Assembly (NCBI RefSeq): GCF_009659375.1
Contig: NZ_WJQT01000008.1
Location: 54,394 to 118,393, forward strand
DNA from: Fundicoccus ignavus
Lineage (GTDB): Bacteria; Bacillota; Bacilli; Lactobacillales; Aerococcaceae
DNA: 64,000 nucleotides
Reading direction: 5' to 3'
Translations under genes and position numbers: made by a program
The notes under the pieces: generated by a model
Seen by the model: only the letters and a program-made list of their open reading frames with translations
Database searches by the model: none
What the model was told of the DNA's origin: nothing
Part shown: in pieces, positions 35,742-44,632 of the stretch
How the letters are laid out: each line of letters begins with the position of its first letter
Numbering within the stretch: position 1 is the first letter of the stretch

Positions 35742-36521
35742 TTGAAATTATTTGATACACATACACATTTAAATGCAGATCAATTCGTTGATGAAGTGCC
35801 AGAACTTATTCAAGCAGCAGCAGCTCAAGATGTTCACTATATGGCGGTTGTCGGTTTTGATGAAGTTACGATTGAACGTACGCTAGAATTAAGTGAAAAC
35901 TATCAAAATATTATTAGTGTAGTAGGGTGTCATCCAACAGAAGCAGGCAACTATACTAAAGACTTTGAAAAACGATTAGAGAACTGGTTAGAATTGCCTA
36001 AAGTTAAAATGTTAGGTGAAATAGGTTTAGATTACTATTGGGATACAGCGCCAAAGGATGTACAAGCAGAAGTGTTTAGACGTCAAATCGCGATAGCCAA
36101 GGAACATCAATTACCGATTACCATTCATAACCGTGATGCTACAGCAGATGTTTACCGAATTCTTAAACAAGAAGGCGTTCCAGCAGCAGGTGGGATTATG
36201 CATAGTTTTGGCGGAACATCAGAAGAAGCGAAGCAATTCCTAGATTTAGGGATGCATATTAGCTTCAGTGGGGTTTTAACTTTTAAGAAATCAGAAGCTG
36301 TTCGAGCAGCGGCAGCTATCGTTCCAAAAGAATTCCTTTTAATCGAAACTGACGCGCCTTATTTAGCTCCCGTACCAAAACGTGGTAAGCGTAACGAACC
36401 AGCTTATGTGCGTTATGTTGCAGAGGTTTTAGCTGAGGTCCGCAACGTTAGCTTAGAAGATATTGCCGCTTTAACTACGAAAAATGCCTGCGACTTATTC
36501 CGCTGGCAACCAGGAGTTTAA
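35742..36521 (+). CDS. tatD: TatD family metal-dependent hydrolase (DNase)
   Basis: 259 aa TIM-barrel amidohydrolase; 3'-5' exonuclease in other bacteria. Metal ligands are visible in FDTHTHLN (residues 4-11), GEIGLDYYW (Glu), THIHNRDA-like TIHNRD and MHSFGG (His), and LLIETDAPYL (Asp). TTG start at 35742 preceded by AAGGGGAGAG. First of the conserved tatD-rnmV-ksgA set; rnmV starts 2 bp after its stop. Confidence 0.93.
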   Translation: MKLFDTHTHLNADQFVDEVPELIQAAAAQDVHYMAVVGFDEVTIERTLELSENYQNIISVVGCHPTEAGNYTKDFEKRLENWLELPKVKMLGEIGLDYYWDTAPKDVQAEVFRRQIAIAKEHQLPITIHNRDATADVYRILKQEGVPAAGGIMHSFGGTSEEAKQFLDLGMHISFSGVLTFKKSEAVRAAAAIVPKEFLLIETDAPYLAPVPKRGKRNEPAYVRYVAEVLAEVRNVSLEDIAALTTKNACDLFRWQPGV

Positions 36522-36522
36522 C

Positions 36523-37131
36523 ATGATAGAAGAAAGTTTTAAGCTACCTAGAGAGGTGATTATCGTCGAAGGCCGCGATGACACAACTCGTTTAATTGAA
36601 ACATTTGGGCCAGATATTAAAGTAATTGAAACAGGTGGTTCTGCCTTGAACCGAGCAACACAAGCGCGTATAAAACAAGCAGCGGAACAATTTGGTATTA
36701 TTATCTTTACGGATCCAGATTACCAAGGTTTACGTTTACGTCGTTTAATTAGTGAGGCACACCCTACAGCTAAACAGGCGCACTTAACACCGGAAGAAAG
36801 TAAGGCTAAGCAAGAAGGGGCTAGTTTAGGTGTGGAGCATGCGGCGCCAAGCGCGATTCGTGCCGCGATAGCCGCGGTAGCACAGTTAGATACCTCAGTA
36901 GCAGTCGACCGGATTCCAATGTCAGACTTAGTGCGTTTGCAGTTAATCGGACACCCGGAAGCAACAAAGCGTCGTCATGCAGTGGCTCAAGAATTTCACT
37001 TAGGTCACCTTAATGGCAAGCAGCTTCAAAAGCAACTTGCCTTATATCAAATCGATTTAGAGACACTTACAACATTTCTTAGACAATATGAACTTGAAAA
37101 GCACAAGGAGGGACAAAATAATGGAAATTAA
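36523..37131 (+). CDS. rnmV: Ribonuclease M5 (5S rRNA maturation)
   Basis: TOPRIM-domain endonuclease making the final cuts in 5S rRNA precursor. 202 aa: TOPRIM EVIIVEGRDDT near the N terminus, GGSALN, and FTDPDYQGLRLRR with the catalytic acidic pair. Start moved from 36484 to ATG 36523: CAGGAG precedes it and MIEESFKLPREVIIVEG is a normal N terminus. Ends inside the ksgA start (11-bp overlap). Confidence 0.92.
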   Translation: MIEESFKLPREVIIVEGRDDTTRLIETFGPDIKVIETGGSALNRATQARIKQAAEQFGIIIFTDPDYQGLRLRRLISEAHPTAKQAHLTPEESKAKQEGASLGVEHAAPSAIRAAIAAVAQLDTSVAVDRIPMSDLVRLQLIGHPEATKRRHAVAQEFHLGHLNGKQLQKQLALYQIDLETLTTFLRQYELEKHKEGQNNGN

Positions 37132-38002
37132 TAAACCAATTGCAACACCAACTCGTACCATTGAGATTATGCAAGCTCACGGTATTAAAATGAAAAAGAG
37201 TTTAGGTCAAAACTTTCTAGTTGAACCACACATGTTAGAAAAAATGATCGAGGCTGGTGAAGTTGATAAAACAACCACTGTTATTGAAATCGGACCAGGT
37301 ATCGGTGCACTAACAGAATATTTAGCAGTCTATGCTAAAGAGGTGCTCGCTTTTGAAATTGATCCGCGCTTTGTGGAGATTCTATCAGATACACTATCAC
37401 CTTATAATAATGTGAAGGTAATCCATCAAGATATCCTAAGAGTGAACTTTAAAGATGAGACTTACGCGTGGCTGCATGATGTAGAGCGTTTAGTGGTAGT
37501 AGCGAATTTACCTTATTACATTACAACACCAATCATTATGAATTTGATTTCGAGTGGACTACCTTTCCAAAGTTTAATTATGATGATGCAAAAAGAAGTA
37601 GCAGATCGTATGACGGCTAAAGTGGGAACAAAAGCATATAACTCACTGACTATTGCAATTCAGAATGAGATGGAAGCCGAAACTGCTTTTATCGTGCCGA
37701 AAACAGTCTTTATTCCTAAACCGAATGTAGATTCAGCAGTGCTAAAATTAACGCGTCGACCAGCACCACTAGTCGAAGTGGCTGATTCAAATGCATTTCA
37801 AAAGTTTGTCCAAGTCTGCTTTAGACAAAGACGTAAAACGTTATGGAATAATTTAAAAGCAGAATTCGTGTCTGAAACAGTAAGTGACGCCGATTTAAAA
37901 GCAGCACTTGAAGCAATCGATATCGAAGGCTCTAGAAGGGCAGAAACATTAGATATTTATGAATTTGCAAAACTTTATGAAGCGTTTTCAACTTTTTATT
38001 AA
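37121..38002 (+). CDS. ksgA: 16S rRNA (adenine1518-N6/adenine1519-N6)-dimethyltransferase
   Basis: Dimethylates the two adenines of the 16S 3'-terminal loop during 30S assembly. 293 aa: KSLGQNFLVE, SAM-binding EIGPGIGALTEYL, and the catalytic NLPYYITTP. Start moved to ATG 37121, preceded by AAGGAGGG inside the rnmV end. Confidence 0.95.
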   Translation: MEINKPIATPTRTIEIMQAHGIKMKKSLGQNFLVEPHMLEKMIEAGEVDKTTTVIEIGPGIGALTEYLAVYAKEVLAFEIDPRFVEILSDTLSPYNNVKVIHQDILRVNFKDETYAWLHDVERLVVVANLPYYITTPIIMNLISSGLPFQSLIMMMQKEVADRMTAKVGTKAYNSLTIAIQNEMEAETAFIVPKTVFIPKPNVDSAVLKLTRRPAPLVEVADSNAFQKFVQVCFRQRRKTLWNNLKAEFVSETVSDADLKAALEAIDIEGSRRAETLDIYEFAKLYEAFSTFY

Positions 38003-38057
38003 AAAATAATAAGAATTTATCCAAACCTCTTGCACACTATGAGTGTGTATGTTAATA

Positions 38058-38086
38058 TTGATTATTTTATTAATCTGTGTTACACT
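38058..38086 (+). promoter_or_regulatory. Promoter of veg
   Basis: TTGATT (38058-38063), 17-bp spacer, TACACT (38081-38086); transcription start about 10 bp before the ribosome binding site. Confidence 0.55.
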
Positions 38087-38105
38087 GTATAGGTGAGGTG
38101 ATACC

Positions 38106-38339
38106 ATGCCAAAAGATTTGATTGAAATAAAATCATTACTTGATGACAAGGTTGGAGAAGAAATTATCGTAACGGTGCAAATGGGTCGTAAGAAGAAGAA
38201 AGAACGCAAAGGTATTTTGAAAGAAACATATCGCTCAGTGTTCATTGTTGATTTAGATCAGGAGCACAACAAAATCGGTCGAGTTTCTTTTAGTTACCAA
38301 GATGTATTAACGAATTCAGTTGAACTAGAATTTGTTTAG
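38106..38339 (+). CDS. veg: Veg family protein
   Basis: 77 aa conserved Firmicute protein (DUF1021); in Bacillus a highly transcribed gene linked to biofilm regulation. Features: SLLDDKVGEEIIVTVQMGRKK, a basic KKKKERKG patch, then GILKETYRSVFIVDLD. ATG preceded by GAGGTG. Its position after ksgA is conserved. Confidence 0.92.
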   Translation: MPKDLIEIKSLLDDKVGEEIIVTVQMGRKKKKERKGILKETYRSVFIVDLDQEHNKIGRVSFSYQDVLTNSVELEFV

Positions 38340-38361
38340 ATATTATTATAGTTTGTAAAAT

Positions 38362-38397
38362 AAGCTAGAGTTGCTGTTGTGAGCACTCTAGCTTTTT
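38362..38397 (+). terminator. Terminator of veg
   Basis: AAGCTAGAGTTGCT...AGCACTCTAGCTT, then T6. Confidence 0.9.
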
Positions 38398-38400
38398 TGC

Positions 38401-38735
38401 GCCTTAAAGATTTATAAAGTTAGTATTGATTTAATAAATTTTGTGCTTCGCTTAGCTTGTTGTTTTTTCAAGACGGCGATCGCTTTTTACTCAGTGGGAG
38501 CTAAACTAGCCGATGCTCCCAGACTACCAGCTAGATTAAGCCGTATTCAACCAGTCTTTTTTTTCTCGAAAGTAAACCAAGGCGGTGTCGTTCTCTGCCG
38601 TTCACGACGATTATATAAGAAACGCACACCTTTGAAATCGTGGCGGTCGATTTGACCGACACTCCGTGCGGATACGGCAGTTGTGACACTAGCCGCTTGA
38701 GAACTATTGTTTACCACCTTCTAAGACGTGTTATA
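38401..38735 (+). repeat. Dispersed palindromic element, variant copy with different core
   Basis: Left end (TTTATAAAGTTAGTATTGAT, CGCTTAGCTTGTTGTTTT, CAAGACGGCGATCGC) matches the family and a right-arm-like GCCGCTTGAGAACTATTGTT lies at about 38691. The interior is unrelated: GGGAGC...GCTCCC, GGCGGTCGA-TTT-GACCGAC and other hairpins, with higher G+C than its surroundings. It follows the veg terminator. An ORF at 38443-38655 is not credible. Confidence 0.65.
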
Positions 38736-38756
38736 GACTCAATTGAGTCGAAATAA

Positions 38757-38785
38757 AAACGCCGCTAATCGATAGTTAGCGGCGT
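38757..38785 (-). terminator. Terminator of ldh
   Basis: Minus strand CGCCGCTAA...TTAGCGGCG followed by TTTTTATT. Confidence 0.9.
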
Positions 38786-38811
38786 GAATACTGAGTCATA
38801 TTTTGTTAGGG

Positions 38812-39780
38812 TTAGGCTTCTAAGCGGGCGAAGCCGTCATGGATGACTTGTTTTAACGTTGTAGATGAATGTTCCATTTGTTTCGTTTCAAGTTCATTTA
38901 ATGGAATTTCGATAATCTTTTCGATACCGTGGCGTCCAATAATGGCTGGAGCACCAATGAAGACATCTGTTTGACCGAATTCACCATCTAGATAAACCGA
39001 TAAAGGTAAAATAGCCTTTTGGTCTTCGAAGATAGCTTGGCAAATACGTGTCAGAGCAGATGCGATACCGTAATATGTAGCTCCTTTGCGAGAAATGATT
39101 TCGTATGCAGCATCTCTAACTTTAACGAATACTTTATCTAAAGCTTCTTCAGTTGTGCTGTCGTCAATTTTCAACCATTCGTCAATTTGTAGACCACCGA
39201 TGTTAGCATGTGACCAAACAGGGAATTCTGTATCGCCATGTTCACCCAGGATATAACCGTGGACATTACGAGCGTCAACGCCCACTAAAGTTGCAACTTC
39301 TTGACGTAAACGAGACGTATCTAATGAAGTTCCTGAACCAATGACACGCTCTTTCGGGAAACCACTAAATTTCCATGTGGCATAAGTCAAAATATCCACA
39401 GGATTTGCTGCGACTAAGAAGATACCATCAAAGCCTGATTCAACGATTTGTCCAACGATATCTTGGTAAATGCGTAAGTTTTTATGTACTAAATCTAAGC
39501 GTGTTTCACCAGGTTTTTGCGCGGCACCCGCACATAAAACGACGATGTCTGCATCAATGCAATCTGCATACTCAGCAGCGTAAATAAATTTGGGTGAGTA
39601 GAATGGTACAGCATTGGATAAATCTAATGCATCGCCAGCGGCTTTATCTTTATTAACATCAATGATTCCTAATTCTCGACCTACACTTTGTGTGACAAGT
39701 GAATAGGCAAAACTAGATCCGACAGCTCCGTCGCCGACAAGAATGATTTTGTGTTTAGAAAAGCTATGTGTTGGATTCAT
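38812..39780 (-). CDS. ldh: L-lactate dehydrogenase
   Basis: Reduces pyruvate to L-lactate and regenerates NAD+, the key fermentation step. 322 aa: NAD-binding VGDGAVGSS (residues 15-23), substrate Arg in [10 protein letters not shown] (Arg94), catalytic His181 in [14 protein letters not shown], and [15 protein letters not shown] with AAAGGGAG about 10 bp upstream. Monocistronic, with an extended -10 TGTTATAAT (39826-39818). Confidence 0.95.
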   Translation of the reverse strand: MNPTHSFSKHKIILVGDGAVGSSFAYSLVTQSVGRELGIIDVNKDKAAGDALDLSNAVPFYSPKFIYAAEYADCIDADIVVLCAGAAQKPGETRLDLVHKNLRIYQDIVGQIVESGFDGIFLVAANPVDILTYATWKFSGFPKERVIGSGTSLDTSRLRQEVATLVGVDARNVHGYILGEHGDTEFPVWSHANIGGLQIDEWLKIDDSTTEEALDKVFVKVRDAAYEIISRKGATYYGIASALTRICQAIFEDQKAILPLSVYLDGEFGQTDVFIGAPAIIGRHGIEKIIEIPLNELETKQMEHSSTTLKQVIHDGFARLEA

Positions 39781-39817
39781 ACAAATTAACTCCCTTTTTA
39801 AACGATTTATTAAGAAT

Positions 39818-39826
39818 ATTATAACA
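39818..39826 (-). promoter_or_regulatory. Extended -10 promoter of ldh
   Basis: Minus strand TGTTATAAT, -10 at 39823-39818. A TTGTGAA half-site on the plus strand at 39828 resembles half of a Rex site, but no second half is present. Confidence 0.55.
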
Positions 39827-39901
39827 GATTGTGAAGAACTGTGCTAATGATTTGATTGGTTTTTTTTTGAGACTGTAAATTAACTCAGTTAAGATAGTTT
39901 G

Positions 39902-39910
39902 TGGTATAAT
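39902..39910 (+). promoter_or_regulatory. Extended -10 promoter of pth
   Basis: TGGTATAAT with -10 at 39905-39910. Confidence 0.6.
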
Positions 39911-39938
39911 AGGCAACGATAAGAATAAGGAAGTTACG

Positions 39939-39953
39939 GTGATAGAAACGTGA
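39939..39953 (+). CDS. Four-codon minigene (fMet-Ile-Glu-Thr) overlapping the pth start
   Basis: GTG ATA GAA ACG TGA. The only good Shine-Dalgarno here, AAGGAAG (39927-39933), lies 5 bp before this GTG but 16 bp before the pth GTG. The minigene stop overlaps the pth start (GTGA), so pth may depend on termination-reinitiation. Confidence 0.4.
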   Translation: MIET

Positions 39954-40519
39954 AATTAATTATTGGATTAGGGAATCCCGGGAATCGATACGATGGGACA
40001 CGTCATAATATCGGTTTTCATGTCTTGGATACGTTAATGAAACGTCATGATTTAGTTATGATGGATCAAAAATTTAGGGCTGATTATACAATTTGGCGTC
40101 ATCCTCAAGATAAAGTTTTATTGATTAAGCCATTTACGTACATGAACTTATCTGGTGAAGCATTATTACCTTTCATGAGTTATTATGGCATCGCGATGGA
40201 GGATATTGTGGTCGTATACGATGACTTAGATTTAGAGCCTGGGAGAATTCGTTTAAGACAAAATGGAAGTTCCGGCGGACATAATGGCATGAAGAGCATC
40301 GTTCAAATGCTAGGCGCACAAGATTTCAAACGTATACGCGTTGGGATTGGGCGTCCTCAAGGTGGTTGGAAAGTGGTTGACCATGTATTAGCACCGTTTA
40401 GACCGGATGAACAAGAATTAGTGAATGAATCGGCTGAATTAGCTGCTGATGCTTTAGATGACTGGGTAGATGGTCAAGACTTTCTAAAAATCATGAACAA
40501 ATATAATCAAAAAAAATAA
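39950..40519 (+). CDS. pth: Peptidyl-tRNA hydrolase
   Basis: Cleaves peptidyl-tRNAs released by ribosome drop-off, recycling tRNA. 189 aa: KLIIGLGNPGNRYDGTRHNIGF with catalytic His19, then KPFTYMNLSGE, VVYDDLDLEPG and NGSSGGHNGMKS. The GTG start is fixed by the family N terminus; it lacks a well-placed Shine-Dalgarno and overlaps the upstream minigene. Followed by mfd, as in many Firmicutes. Confidence 0.95.
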   Translation: MKLIIGLGNPGNRYDGTRHNIGFHVLDTLMKRHDLVMMDQKFRADYTIWRHPQDKVLLIKPFTYMNLSGEALLPFMSYYGIAMEDIVVVYDDLDLEPGRIRLRQNGSSGGHNGMKSIVQMLGAQDFKRIRVGIGRPQGGWKVVDHVLAPFRPDEQELVNESAELAADALDDWVDGQDFLKIMNKYNQKK

Positions 40520-40526
40520 TCTAAAT

Positions 40527-40593
40527 GAGGGGTCAGGTAGCTGAGCCCTCAGTTGTCCGTTTAAAGACTGAGTAATCACACATTTAACGGACC
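40527..40593 (+). other. Two consecutive hairpins between pth and mfd
   Basis: Hairpin 1: GAGGGGTCAG-GTAG-CTGAGCCCTC (40527-40550), perfectly paired apart from one G-G. Hairpin 2: GTCCGTT...AACGGAC (about 40555-40593). Neither has a T-run, so they look like processing or stability elements rather than terminators. Confidence 0.45.
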
Positions 40594-40618
40594 AAATGGA
40601 AGTAAGGAGTTTTATAGA

Positions 40619-43600
40619 ATGCTATCGAAATTAAATACACAAGCGTTTCAACCTGCGGTTAAACAGATTAATACAGCTTCTCAAAAAGGCTTGCCGCATT
40701 TAGTAACAGGCTTGGATGCGAGTGCTCGTTCAGTCATGATAGCCGAGTTATATCGCCAGCGACCTCAACAGTTATTGATTGTTGAACCGTCTGCAACAGT
40801 GTTAACACAACTTTACGAAGATTTACAACAGTTATTACCTGGTGTTAAGATTTTACAATTTGCTGCTGAAGAGTCCTTGGCTTTAGAGTTTTCTCACGCA
40901 TCTCTAGATAGCGTTGCTCAACGCGTGGTGGCGTTGAATAGTTTAGCCAGTGGTGAAGATTGTATTGTCTTAACATCAGTAGCGGGTGTTAGAAAACGCT
41001 TAACTCCTGTTGATAAATGGCGTTATGAAATGATGCGTTTATCCGTAGGAAGTGAAATGGAAAGAACGGTATTAGAACAGAAACTAAGCTATTTTGGCTT
41101 CGCACGTCAAGCGATGGTTCAAGCTCCAGGAGAATACAGTGTGCGCGGAAGCATTGTGGATGTTTATCCATTAAACACAGACTATCCCGTGCGTTTGGAT
41201 TTCTTCGACACTGAGCTAGATTCAATTCGCTATTTTGATGCGGAAACTCAAACATCGATTGAGAATATTGAACAGTTCGATTTGTTACCGGCCAAAGATG
41301 TACTATTTAGCATTGCTGAACAGCAGACAGCTTTCAAGTCCGTTGAAATCCATCTAGCAAAAGTTGTGGAACAAATTGAAGACGATGAATTTGCGAATCT
41401 CGTTCAACGAGGTATGCAGCATCAAAGAGAGTTATTAGCATCTGGCGAACCCTTGAAATTCCCATTGGCTTATTTGGAGTTTTGGGACACGGAAGATACT
41501 TCGTTGGTAGATTATCTCGGTTCAAACGGTCTGTTAGTCATAAATGAGTTCGGCAAAATACATCAAACCGAGCTTCAATACACTAACGATGATATGTATT
41601 GGTTGGAACAAGAAATTACTCATGGACAGCTTCCGCCGAAACTTAATATTCGCTTGAGTGCTTTTGAAGTATTGAAACATAGCCAAGTAGCTCGTGTGCA
41701 TTTCGTGATGATTCAAAAGAATATGGGAAATATGGCATTCGAATCAATGCATTCTTTCCAATACCGTAGTATGAACCCGTTCTTCAACCAAATGCCTTTA
41801 ATTAAGACAGAGGTAGATCATTGGTTTAAACAAAAAGTGACTGTGCAAATATTGGTTAGTAGCCATAAACAAGCGGTTAAAACACAACAACTATTTGAAG
41901 AGTACAATGTGAAGCCAACCGTTATTCAAGAGAGTGAACAAGCTCAAGCAAATGCTGTGAATATTGTCGTTGGTGGCTTGGCTAACGGTTTTGAATTGCC
42001 TTTAGACAAATGGGTTGTTCTGACAGAAAAAGAATTATTCAATCAAGTAAAGAAACGTAAAATTAAACAACAACATTTATCGAACGCTGAGCGAATTAAG
42101 AGCTACAGCGAGTTAAATATTGGCGACTACGTCGTGCACGCAAGCCACGGAATTGGACAATATACTGGCTTGGATACAATCGAGATTAATGGTGTCCACC
42201 GAGATTTACTCGCAATTGAATATCAGAATAATGCTCGTGTTTTGATTCCGGTTGATCAGATTGACATGATTAAAAAATATGTCTCAGCTGAATCGCGCAC
42301 ACCCAAAGTACATAAACTTGGTGGCACGGATTGGGCTAAAACTAAGAAAAAAGTTGCCTCAAAAATTGAAGATATTGCCGATGAATTAATTGCTTTATAT
42401 GCTAAACGTGAACAAGAAGAAGGCTATGCATTTGGTAAAGATACGCCAGAACAAGCTGAATTTGAGAATGCCTTTGCTTATGTTGAAACGGATGATCAAC
42501 TACGTAGTGCATCAGAAATTAAAAAAGACATGGAAAAAATACGTCCCATGGATCGTCTGTTGGTAGGTGATGTGGGATACGGAAAAACAGAAGTGGCGAT
42601 GCGGGCGATATTTAAAGCTGTGATGGATGGTAAGCAAGTAGCCTTCTTAGTTCCGACGACCATTTTAGCCCAACAACATTATAATTCCTTGATTGAGCGT
42701 TTTGCAGAATATCCATTTGAAGTTGGCATGTTAAGCCGTTTCGTTACACGTTCTAAACAAAACGAAACAATAAAAGGGCTTGAGAATGGGGCCGTGAATA
42801 TCGTAGTGGGCACACACCGTGTCCTTTCTAAAGATATTAAGTTCCAAGATTTAGGACTCTTAATTGTCGATGAAGAGCAACGCTTTGGTGTTAGACATAA
42901 GGAAAGACTAAAACAATTAAAAGCTCAAGTGGATGTCTTAACGCTTACCGCAACACCTATTCCACGTACTCTGCATATGTCGATGATTGGTGTGCGTGAT
43001 TTATCTTTAATCGAAACACCACCAAGCAATCGTTATCCTGTCCAAACCTATGTAATGGAGCGCAATGATGGCGTTATTCTATCAGGGATTGAGCGTGAGA
43101 TGGCAAGAGGTGGGCAAGTTTTCTACTTACATAATCGTGTCGCAACAATTTTCCAAAGAGCAGAAGAGATTAGCCAATTAGTACCAGAGGCTCGTATTGG
43201 AGTGGCACATGGTCAAATGTCGGAAGTTGAATTGGAAAATGTCTTAATTGATTTTATCCAAGGTAATTATGATGTACTTGTTACAACGACAATTATTGAA
43301 ACGGGTGTCGATATACCGAATGCGAATACGATGTTTATTGATAATGCAGATCAAATGGGCTTATCAACGCTGTATCAATTGAGAGGCCGTGTTGGGCGTA
43401 CGAATCGTATTGCCTATGCTTATTTAATGTATGAGCCATTTAAACAATTGAGTGAAGTCAGTGAAAAACGACTGCAAGCGATTCGTGAGTTTACTGAGTT
43501 AGGTTCTGGTTTTAAGATCGCGATGCGTGACTTATCCATTCGTGGAGCAGGAAATTTATTAGGTAAACAACAATCTGGCTTTATTGATTCAGTTGGTTTT

Positions 43601-44176
43601 GATATGTATTCACAGATGTTGAAAGAAGCTGTCGATGTGAAACGTGGTAAGAAGCCAGTTAGCAAACAAGCAAGTAGTTCTCAACAAATAGAATGGGATA
43701 TTGCAGTTGACGCCTATATTCCAAGTAGCTATATTTCGGATGAATTGCAGAAAATCTCTGTCTATAAATCAATTCAACAAATTGATTCAGAAGAGGAGTA
43801 TCGTAACTTACAAGATCAACTTATCGACCGTTTTGGTGAGTTTCCAGGTGAAGTGGCAGACTTGTTGGATATCGCCTTGATTAAACATTTTGGTTTATTA
43901 TCAGGTGTCACACTTATCAAACAACAAGGTCAGTATGTAAATGTCTACTTTAATCCAATCGCAAGTGATATTCTAAAAGGTCCGAAAATCTTTGAGGCCT
44001 TACAAGATATTAAATTGCGTGCTGAATTGGGCATGGAAGATCAACAGCTGAAAGTCTCACTTTTAATTCAAGGTAAACCTAGCTACCAGTGGTTAGATAT
44101 ATTACGTCACTTTGTAGTCAACACAAGCGAAATGATCGCTGCTGAAGAAAATATAACAGAAGAAGTTGAAAATTAA
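40619..44176 (+). CDS. mfd: Transcription-repair coupling factor
   Basis: DNA translocase that removes stalled RNA polymerase and recruits UvrA. 1185 aa, usual length. UvrB-like N-terminal domains (about 1-350), RNA polymerase interaction domain (about 497-555, GDYVVHASHGIGQYTG), superfamily 2 motor with Walker A GDVGYGKTE (about 650) and DEEQ box (about 752), TATPIPRTL, and the RecG-like TRG segment GRVGRTNRIAYAYL, then the C-terminal UvrA-gating domain. ATG with AAGGAG. Confidence 0.95.
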   Translation: MLSKLNTQAFQPAVKQINTASQKGLPHLVTGLDASARSVMIAELYRQRPQQLLIVEPSATVLTQLYEDLQQLLPGVKILQFAAEESLALEFSHASLDSVAQRVVALNSLASGEDCIVLTSVAGVRKRLTPVDKWRYEMMRLSVGSEMERTVLEQKLSYFGFARQAMVQAPGEYSVRGSIVDVYPLNTDYPVRLDFFDTELDSIRYFDAETQTSIENIEQFDLLPAKDVLFSIAEQQTAFKSVEIHLAKVVEQIEDDEFANLVQRGMQHQRELLASGEPLKFPLAYLEFWDTEDTSLVDYLGSNGLLVINEFGKIHQTELQYTNDDMYWLEQEITHGQLPPKLNIRLSAFEVLKHSQVARVHFVMIQKNMGNMAFESMHSFQYRSMNPFFNQMPLIKTEVDHWFKQKVTVQILVSSHKQAVKTQQLFEEYNVKPTVIQESEQAQANAVNIVVGGLANGFELPLDKWVVLTEKELFNQVKKRKIKQQHLSNAERIKSYSELNIGDYVVHASHGIGQYTGLDTIEINGVHRDLLAIEYQNNARVLIPVDQIDMIKKYVSAESRTPKVHKLGGTDWAKTKKKVASKIEDIADELIALYAKREQEEGYAFGKDTPEQAEFENAFAYVETDDQLRSASEIKKDMEKIRPMDRLLVGDVGYGKTEVAMRAIFKAVMDGKQVAFLVPTTILAQQHYNSLIERFAEYPFEVGMLSRFVTRSKQNETIKGLENGAVNIVVGTHRVLSKDIKFQDLGLLIVDEEQRFGVRHKERLKQLKAQVDVLTLTATPIPRTLHMSMIGVRDLSLIETPPSNRYPVQTYVMERNDGVILSGIEREMARGGQVFYLHNRVATIFQRAEEISQLVPEARIGVAHGQMSEVELENVLIDFIQGNYDVLVTTTIIETGVDIPNANTMFIDNADQMGLSTLYQLRGRVGRTNRIAYAYLMYEPFKQLSEVSEKRLQAIREFTELGSGFKIAMRDLSIRGAGNLLGKQQSGFIDSVGFDMYSQMLKEAVDVKRGKKPVSKQASSSQQIEWDIAVDAYIPSSYISDELQKISVYKSIQQIDSEEEYRNLQDQLIDRFGEFPGEVADLLDIALIKHFGLLSGVTLIKQQGQYVNVYFNPIASDILKGPKIFEALQDIKLRAELGMEDQQLKVSLLIQGKPSYQWLDILRHFVVNTSEMIAAEENITEEVEN

Positions 44177-44201
44177 GTAGAAGATATTAGGAGGAAATGT
44201 G

Positions 44202-44483
44202 ATGAGATTAGACAAGTTTTTAAAAGTTTCGCGTTTGATTAAACGTCGTTCAGTTGCTAAAGAAGTAGCTGACCAAGGTCGTATTGATATTAATGGCGTG
44301 ACAGCTAAGTCAAGTTCAACTGTCAAAACAGGTGATGAATTGACAATTCGTTATGGGAATCGTATTTTGACGGTTAAAATCGCTCAAATTCTTGATACAA
44401 CGAAAAAAGATGAAGCAACAAAGATGTACGATATTGTGTCAGAAGAAAGAATTGAAACCAATCAATTTACCCCTTACGATTAA
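44202..44483 (+). CDS. rqcP: RqcP, S4-domain ribosome quality control protein (YabO)
   Basis: 93 aa S4 RNA-binding protein; in Bacillus it acts with RqcH on stalled 50S-peptidyl-tRNA to drive alanine tailing. MRLDKFLKVSRLIKRRSVAKEVADQGRI is the full S4 signature. Start at ATG 44202 (6 bp after AGGAGG) rather than GTG 44199. The gene lies between mfd and divIC as in other Firmicutes. Confidence 0.9.
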   Translation: MRLDKFLKVSRLIKRRSVAKEVADQGRIDINGVTAKSSSTVKTGDELTIRYGNRILTVKIAQILDTTKKDEATKMYDIVSEERIETNQFTPYD

Positions 44484-44632
44484 TAACAAACAACCCTTTC
44501 TGAAATAGGCACTTAAAATTCCAAAATACACAATAAGGAATAATCAAGAAAGTTCAGAGAGTATTTTAGCCAATAGCATGGAAATATTTATGTATTAGTG
44601 GTAAACTCGTTAAGTATAAAGGGGGGGATGGA

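Noticed and set aside
38443..38655. 70-aa ORF after veg
   Set aside because: Lies inside the variant dispersed element, has no Shine-Dalgarno, and the region is a string of hairpins.
39828..39846. Rex operator upstream of ldh
   Set aside because: Only the TTGTGAA half-site is present; the second half does not match TTCACAA.
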